DNA of 64,000 nucleotides, taken from the NCBI RefSeq assembly GCF_002734285.1, contig NZ_NSEA01000009.1, forward strand, positions 1-64,000, in the 5' to 3' direction. The position numbers and the translations under genes are program-made. This stretch comes from Fredinandcohnia onubensis (GTDB lineage: Bacteria > Bacillota > Bacilli > Bacillales > Bacillaceae_L). Below are positions 59,175-64,000 of this stretch, piece by piece (position 1 is the stretch's first letter; each line of letters begins with the position of its first letter). Under the pieces are notes generated by a model that saw only the letters and a program-made list of their open reading frames with translations, was not told the DNA's origin and did not search any database.

Positions 59175-60932
59175 TTAACTCATTGAAATACCTCTGTTTT
59201 TCACTACTTTTTCTTGGACTCCGGAGAGAGCCTGACATTCTTTAAAAGCAAAGTGTCTGCAACCCAAACATTTATTGTCGTTAATCTGGGTCAGTGCATA
59301 ATCAATTGCATCGCCTGTATGCTCAAAAAAGTTTTCCTCTCCGATTACCTCATATAAACCTGTTTTATGAAGAACGCTTTTTGGTTGTGGTTTGATCCCT
59401 GAAATTAACACAATACCTTGCTTTGAAAAATCCTGAACAATACTAGCTAATCGACCTTCTCCTGTTGTATCCATGAAAGGTACCCTACTTAGTCGTAGAA
59501 GAAGAACCTTTGGTTTGTAATTGATTGAATTCATAATCTGTTGTTCAAAAGCCTGAGCAGCTCCGAAAAACAAAGGTCCTTCCACATTATAAATACTTAT
59601 TTGTGGACAATCATGAGAATCGGTTACAACACGACTATCTACTTTTTCATGTTTTGATTCTGGGTTTGGTAAAGCTTTTTCCGTTACTATTATATCACTC
59701 ATTCGCTTAGTAAATAGTACAACTGCTAGAATGAGGCCTACCTGTACGGCAACAGTTAGATTCATAAAGACTGTTAGTAAAAAGGTGACAACGAGGACAA
59801 GAGAATCTCCCGTTTTTGTTTGTAACACATGATAAAAAACACGTCGTTCACTCATGTTCCATGCAACCAACATAATAATGGGGGCCATACTTGCTAATGG
59901 AATTTTTGAAGCATATGGTGCAAATAAAAGTAAAACAAGCAAGACAACGACACCATGTATGACACCTGAAAAAGGTGATACAGCCCCCGTTTTAATATTG
60001 GTTGCCGTTCTTGCAATGGCACCAGTTGCTGGAATTCCGCCAAATAAAGGGGTAACCATATTAGCAATTCCCTGTCCAACTAATTCACGGTTACTATTAT
60101 GTTTACTATTTGTCATTCCGTCAGCAACAACTGCAGAAAGAAGAGATTCAATTGCCCCTAACATGGCAATCACAAATGCGGGTTGAATCAACTGTTTGAT
60201 TCGTTCAAAGGTGATCTCAGGAAATTGAAAGCTTGGTAGTTTGCTAGGTATATCCCCAAATGTTGACCCAATTGTAGCAACCTGAGTTGGGTAAAAAATA
60301 GTCGCGATACCAGTAGAAATAAGCAAAGCGATTAATGAACCAGGTACTTTAGGAAAGAGCTTTGGAGTTAACACCAGTACGACTAAACAAATCGTTGCTG
60401 TTAGAATGCTATAAATATTCATCTCACGAATATGAAAAATAATCTCTCTCATATTATCTAAAAATAGTTCGTGTTTCTCAATCTTATCGAGGCCTAGAAA
60501 ATTTGGTACCTGCCCAACAAAAATAATAATTGCAATTCCAGATGTAAATCCAATGGTAACAGGTCGTGGGATAAATTTGATTAAAGACCCAAGTTTGAAT
60601 ATACCCATTAAGAATAGAAGTACACCCGCCATAAAACCAGCAATTAATAAATTTTCAAATCCGTAGGTAGCAACAATCCCAAATAGAATCGGAATAAAGG
60701 CACCAGTTGGTCCCCCGATTTGGTATTTGGAGCCTCCAAAGAGTGAAATAAGAATACCCGCAATAATGGTCGTGTAAATCCCATATTCAGGTTTGACGCC
60801 TGAAGCAATCGCGAATGCCATTCCAAGAGGAATTGCTATAATCCCAACAACAACGCCGGAAATAAGATCCTTTTGAAAAGAATGAACCGAATACCCTTTA
60901 AATCTCCCTGAAAAAGCCCACTTATGTAGCAT
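59175..60932 (-). CDS. SulP-family anion transporter with STAS domain
   Basis: The 585-residue protein has 12-14 membrane helices of the SLC26/SulP fold (DLISGVVVGIIAIPLGMAFAIASG, GPTGAFIPILFGIV, IPRPVTIGFTSGIAI, FGGIPATGAIARTATNI). A STAS domain follows (about 440-550, with the phosphorylatable-type loop RVPFMDTTGEGRL). It imports sulfate, bicarbonate or another anion. The extreme C-terminus holds an unusual Cys-rich end, CLGCRHFAFKECQ, that could bind metal or sense redox state. The linked ArsR regulator supports conditional expression. Confidence 0.9.
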   Translation of the reverse strand: MLHKWAFSGRFKGYSVHSFQKDLISGVVVGIIAIPLGMAFAIASGVKPEYGIYTTIIAGILISLFGGSKYQIGGPTGAFIPILFGIVATYGFENLLIAGFMAGVLLFLMGIFKLGSLIKFIPRPVTIGFTSGIAIIIFVGQVPNFLGLDKIEKHELFLDNMREIIFHIREMNIYSILTATICLVVLVLTPKLFPKVPGSLIALLISTGIATIFYPTQVATIGSTFGDIPSKLPSFQFPEITFERIKQLIQPAFVIAMLGAIESLLSAVVADGMTNSKHNSNRELVGQGIANMVTPLFGGIPATGAIARTATNIKTGAVSPFSGVIHGVVVLLVLLLFAPYASKIPLASMAPIIMLVAWNMSERRVFYHVLQTKTGDSLVLVVTFLLTVFMNLTVAVQVGLILAVVLFTKRMSDIIVTEKALPNPESKHEKVDSRVVTDSHDCPQISIYNVEGPLFFGAAQAFEQQIMNSINYKPKVLLLRLSRVPFMDTTGEGRLASIVQDFSKQGIVLISGIKPQPKSVLHKTGLYEVIGEENFFEHTGDAIDYALTQINDNKCLGCRHFAFKECQALSGVQEKVVKNRGISMS

Positions 60933-61309
60933 TTTTATCCTTCCTTCTGAATAGTAGAATATCTGATTATTTGAATATACATATGAATCTACTCCTAATA
61001 ATCTATAAAGTCAAAACAAATTTATGAAAAGAAAAAGGGCTGCCATGAAGAAATCAGACAGTCCTTAAAGAATATTATTATTTTGATAAAGGTTAATTTT
61101 ATGGTATGTCGAGCTAAATGTATTAATAACATGAACAAATTTTAAATATTGCTATTGCAAAATAATAACGAGGTGTGTATAATAAATCAAGTAGTCAGGC
61201 GATAAAAAAACTTCGACAAAAAGTTACAAAACGTATTGCACTTCATTTACAAACTTGTTATAATAATCACATAATTGATTAACGAACTTCATAAACTTAA
61301 TATCAATGT
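60933..61309. other. Intergenic region: SulP promoter side, hairpin, tRNA promoter
   Basis: The left part should hold the sulP promoter. An isolated hairpin (AAGGGCTG with CAGTCCTT, 61035-61066) has a T-rich tract on the minus strand but no minus-strand gene immediately upstream of it except across the tRNA. The right part holds the tRNA promoter at 61236-61264. Nothing else was recognised. Confidence 0.5.
61236..61264 (+). promoter_or_regulatory. Sigma-A promoter of tRNA-Gly
   Basis: TTGCAC (61236-61241) and a perfect TATAAT (61259-61264) are 17 bp apart, 45 bp before the mature tRNA. Confidence 0.8.
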
Positions 61310-61383
61310 GCGGGTGTAGTTTAATGGTAAAACCTCAGCCTTCCAAGCTGATGTCGTGAGTTCGATTCTCATCACCCGCTCCA
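61310..61383 (+). tRNA. tRNA-Gly (anticodon TCC)
   Basis: This 74-nt cloverleaf has acceptor arms GCGGGTG and CACCCGC, encoded CCA end, D arm with TGGTAAAAC, anticodon loop CTTCCAA (anticodon TCC at 61342-61344) and TTCGATTC T-loop. It reads GGA and GGG glycine codons. It stands alone, outside any tRNA cluster. Confidence 0.97.
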
Positions 61384-61391
61384 TACATATA

Positions 61392-61440
61392 TAACGCAGT
61401 GTTTCGTTTCTTAGATAAACGAGGTGTTGCGTTTTTTTAT
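61392..61440 (+). terminator. Terminator after tRNA-Gly
   Basis: AACGCA-GTTTCGTTT and AAACGAGG-TGCGTT pair as an interrupted stem, followed by seven T residues. Confidence 0.8.
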
Positions 61441-61452
61441 TTTATGCAGATT

Positions 61453-62118
61453 TTACATAACTAAAAAGGATTCAGCCGAGCCGCCATGTACTTGAGTGAA
61501 CATTGCACCTAGGGAAGTCAGTAATTTTTCACAGCTATCATTTTGTAGAGATGGCTTCAGATACACAATTTGAATGGCATGTTTGGTTTCGATTGTTACA
61601 GCGGTTCTCTCAGAATCGACATAAGGGCTTCCAAATGCTCCTATCTCATCACTGGATAAAATTTTATCCTTCATCGAAATGGTTCTCCCATTAATCCCTA
61701 AATACTCATCGTCTATTTGTCCGACACGGATTTCAATATCTCCGTTGATTTTATTTGTATCATAAATCCCTATTGGTATTTCATACTGCATCGAAAAGAA
61801 ATTGTTTATGTCAGCAGCGGAGTGTATTGAGTTCAAATAGTTTTGCTTTTGTATCCGCCGATAGATTGCCTCAACAGATGGACGATATCGATTGGGATCT
61901 GTACCAACTTGCTTAAAAATCTCTCTCCACTCAGCGATTCCTTGAAAATCTGTTACATGCTTGTCTTCTAAATCAAAAAAAAGCGATTCTTGAAAGGTCT
62001 GTAATCTACCACGAATCATTTGTGGAGAATCGCCAACTTCGATATGCTTGTATTGAATAATTCCTATTTTAAAATCAGGAACAATTTCCTTTAAATGTGG
62101 TGAAATCTTAATTTCCAT
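61453..62118 (-). CDS. B3/B4-domain protein (PheT editing-domain-like)
   Basis: The 221-residue soluble protein resembles the B3/B4 domain of phenylalanyl-tRNA synthetase beta, which edits mischarged Tyr-tRNA. It shows EWREIFKQVGTDPNRYRPSVEAIYRRI, AADINNFFSMQYEIPIGIYD, GAFGSPYVDSERTAVT. Stand-alone versions are widespread, with a possible trans-editing or modified-amino-acid role; this is not established. The second of two ATGs is used because GGAGGG lies 7 bp upstream. Confidence 0.78.
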   Translation of the reverse strand: MEIKISPHLKEIVPDFKIGIIQYKHIEVGDSPQMIRGRLQTFQESLFFDLEDKHVTDFQGIAEWREIFKQVGTDPNRYRPSVEAIYRRIQKQNYLNSIHSAADINNFFSMQYEIPIGIYDTNKINGDIEIRVGQIDDEYLGINGRTISMKDKILSSDEIGAFGSPYVDSERTAVTIETKHAIQIVYLKPSLQNDSCEKLLTSLGAMFTQVHGGSAESFLVM

Positions 62119-62218
62119 CATTTATCCCTCCAAAAACTATTGTAAATAGTGTACCATAAATCCTAGAAATTCTATAAATAGAACGGCTTATAAGTCCTAA
62201 GAAGGGAGGTTCCAAGAC

Positions 62219-63352
62219 TTGGACACTATACAACTTCAACAAGAAATCATTGATTATAGTAAAACGATTGGAATCGATAAAATTGGCTTTGCAAGTGCTT
62301 CGCCATTTGAAGAATTAAAATCACGACTATTACGGCAACAGGAATTAGGCTATCAATCAGGATTTGAACCAAAAGATATTGAAAAAAGAACAAATCCAGA
62401 GCTCCTTTTACCTGGTGCGAAGTCTATTATTGCGATAGCACTGGCTTATCCAGCAAAGCTAAAGGATGCACCAAGGAGTACACGAAACGAACGTCGAGGT
62501 TTGTTTGCACGTGCCTCTTGGGGAGAGGATTACCACCATATATTACGGGACAGGTTACAAAAGCTTGAGGCGTTTATCAAGGAAAAGTTGCCTGATGCTA
62601 AACTCCAGTCGATGGTTGATACAGGGGAGTTATCTGACCGTGCTGTGGCAGAAAGAGCAGGGATCGGTTGGAGTGGAAAAAACTGTGCAATAATTACACC
62701 AGAGTTCGGCTCGTATGTATATTTAGGGGAAATGGTTACGAATATCCCTTTCGTACCTGATTCGCCAATTGAGGATCAATGTGGTTCATGTCGAGCATGT
62801 CTTGATGCTTGTCCAACAGGTGCTTTGGTGCAGGGTGGACAAATCAATGCACAAAAATGTGTTAGCTTCTTAACGCAAACAAAAGACTTTTTACCGGACG
62901 AGTTTCGTACAAAACTTGGAAATCGACTGTATGGCTGTGATTCCTGTCAGACAGCATGTCCGAAAAATAAAGGAATTGATTTTCATTTTCATGAGGAAAT
63001 GAAGCCAGAGCCTGAGGTAGTTAAGCCATTGTTAAAACCTATTTTATCAATTAGTAATCGTGATTTTAAGGAAACATTCGGTTCACTGTCGGGGTCTTGG
63101 AGAGGGAAAAAACCAATCCAACGAAATGCGATTATTGCACTTGGCCACTTTAAGGATAGCAGTGCGATTCCTGAACTAACAAAAGTCCTAAAGGATGACC
63201 CAAGACCAGTACTGCGGGGTACTGCTGCATGGGCTTTAGGAAAAATAGGCGACGAAAGTGCAATTGAAATCTTAAAAGAAGCAAGTCTGAAAGAGAAGGA
63301 CGACCAAGTTCTACAAGAAATTGAAAAAGGTTTGAATATGTTAATCAACTAA
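62219..63352 (+). CDS. queG: Epoxyqueuosine reductase
   Basis: QueG is the cobalamin- and iron-sulfur-dependent enzyme for the last step of queuosine tRNA modification. The 377-residue protein has GFASASPFEEL, the catalytic Asp in MVDTGELSDRAVAERAGIGW, CGSCRACLDACPTGAL and CDSCQTACPKN for two 4Fe-4S clusters. A C-terminal HEAT-like repeat follows (AIPELTKVLKDDPRPVLRGTAAWALGKIG). The start is TTG 62219 with AAGGGAGG about 9 bp upstream. It is a single gene with its own terminator. Confidence 0.93.
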   Translation: MDTIQLQQEIIDYSKTIGIDKIGFASASPFEELKSRLLRQQELGYQSGFEPKDIEKRTNPELLLPGAKSIIAIALAYPAKLKDAPRSTRNERRGLFARASWGEDYHHILRDRLQKLEAFIKEKLPDAKLQSMVDTGELSDRAVAERAGIGWSGKNCAIITPEFGSYVYLGEMVTNIPFVPDSPIEDQCGSCRACLDACPTGALVQGGQINAQKCVSFLTQTKDFLPDEFRTKLGNRLYGCDSCQTACPKNKGIDFHFHEEMKPEPEVVKPLLKPILSISNRDFKETFGSLSGSWRGKKPIQRNAIIALGHFKDSSAIPELTKVLKDDPRPVLRGTAAWALGKIGDESAIEILKEASLKEKDDQVLQEIEKGLNMLIN

Positions 63353-63379
63353 AAGGATGCGATGACGCATCCTTTTTTT
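63351..63379 (+). terminator. Terminator after queG
   Basis: AAAAGGATGCG and CGCATCCTTTT pair around ATGA, with further T residues; the stem begins in the stop codon region. Confidence 0.9.
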
Positions 63380-63440
63380 AAATATTTTCGCATTCCTTCT
63401 CATATTGTGTAATATCACAACCTGAAGGTGGTGTTGGAAG

Positions 63441-64000
63441 TTGAAGTCGACTTTAGCAAAAGTAATTGAGGCTAAAGCTCAATTACTAGTTGGAAATCAA
63501 CGAAGTGTTCCTTCTGTAAGTTTGCCAGTAAAGGACCTTGAGTTTATTCAGAGGAAAAAAGAGCTTCTAGATAAACGTTCAGCTGAAATTGTTAAATGTA
63601 ATACAAACGGTCAAATCATCAGTAAAAATGAAGTGGATGGAAGGGTCCATCTCAATTATCTTGTTCATTACCAATATTTAATTCGTCAGAATAAAAATCT
63701 GTATGTCGAAGAGCACTGTGAAGAAAGAAAGGCTGTATTTACATTAAATAAATTAATCAGTGATGAAGAGGTTCCAAAGAAGATGGACACCCATCATCAA
63801 GCAATGGACCGTGAAGTGCAAGAGGAACGTAATCTCGATTTTAAATATAACCGTCTTGCAGCAGTTCAATATGCAGAGCGTTGGTGGAATGATTACAACC
63901 CAAAATACAAAAAGTTTGAAGATAATTGTACGAATTTTATTTCGCAATGTCTCCGTGCTGGGGGCTCGCCGATGTATGGACATCCTAATCGCAGTAAAGG
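63441..64000 (+). CDS. Putative amidase-domain protein, 5' part only
   Basis: The frame opens at TTG 63441 (AAGGTGG upstream, in-frame stop just before) and runs off the window with no stop, so only about 186 residues are seen. The N-terminal half is charged and helical with no signal peptide. Near the edge RLAAVQYAERWWNDYNPKYK and FEDNCTNFISQCLRAGG match the start of the Bacillus putative amidase domain (YhbB-like), whose Cys in DCTNF-type motifs is catalytic. Related proteins act on cell wall or at spores. Confidence 0.8.
   Translation, partial: MKSTLAKVIEAKAQLLVGNQRSVPSVSLPVKDLEFIQRKKELLDKRSAEIVKCNTNGQIISKNEVDGRVHLNYLVHYQYLIRQNKNLYVEEHCEERKAVFTLNKLISDEEVPKKMDTHHQAMDREVQEERNLDFKYNRLAAVQYAERWWNDYNPKYKKFEDNCTNFISQCLRAGGSPMYGHPNRSK

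Overview
The window reads as chromosome of a low-GC, endospore-forming Firmicute of the family Bacillaceae. The support is AGGAGG-type ribosome sites with many TTG/GTG starts, S-box and purine riboswitches, a splAB spore photoproduct lyase operon, a YxjG-like S-box gene, a YugN-like protein and a SulP/ArsR pair. I cannot name the genus. Nearly all genes are intact; no insertion sequence, prophage or CRISPR array is visible. The right edge cuts an amidase-domain gene, and the left edge may cut the sugar transporter.

Layout. 0-8.4 kb: XylE-like sugar symporter, divergent PurC-like protein, an ATP-sulfurylase-like protein with an altered active-site motif and an extra C-terminal region, meso-diaminopimelate dehydrogenase, a DadA/YurR-like FAD oxidase and a MATE exporter. 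8.5-11.8 kb: a complete pyrroloquinoline quinone cluster pqqABCDE including the 24-residue PqqA precursor, which is unexpected in this family. 11.9-12.3 kb: nine 52-bp tandem hairpin units. 12.5-16.9 kb: an MFS gene, a GntR/DUF1648 pair with a perfect operator palindrome, and a guanine-riboswitch-controlled purine permease. 17-22.1 kb: a two-component system followed by an ABC transporter with a large FtsX-type permease, with three direct repeats between them. 22.3-27.8 kb: MscS channel, M20 amidohydrolase plus AbgT transporter, EamA transporter. 27.9-31.5 kb: SAM riboswitch, YxjG-like methionine-synthase-type protein, SDR and NhaC-family transporter. 31.6-34.8 kb: an ECF sigma factor/ClpP pair, a DsbA/SpxH-like protein and a TetR regulator. 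36.5-40.8 kb: three SDRs, an OFA-type MFS transporter and a MarR regulator, with the same double palindrome in front of both SDR transcription units. 41-47.7 kb: SEC-C protein, flavin reductase, luciferase-like monooxygenase, a transporter/amidohydrolase operon and small proteins. 47.8-51.8 kb: a UV-damage repair neighbourhood (splA, splB and two uvsE paralogues). 52-55.6 kb: two unknown membrane proteins, a macro-domain protein with a helical C-terminus, a VWA protein and an AAC(6')-like acetyltransferase. 55.7-64 kb: membrane protein, DUF6241-like lipid-anchored or membrane protein, secreted subtilase, ArsR/SulP, tRNA-Gly, B3/4-domain protein, QueG and a partial amidase-domain protein.

A dispersed palindromic element of about 27 bp (GGGACA-n-GGGACCTGTCCC-n-GTCCC type) occurs in more than twenty intergenic positions, most densely between 28 and 54 kb. 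Several copies form inverted doublets joined by a short AT-rich linker, so the family resembles REP/REPIN elements. Copies lie directly against stop codons, and one ends 3 bp before a start codon. Besides the PQQ cluster, the places most likely to hold something undescribed are the macro/VWA pair, the ATP-sulfurylase variant, the 52-bp hairpin array, the ECF sigma/ClpP/SpxH-like group and the MarR-SDR cluster.
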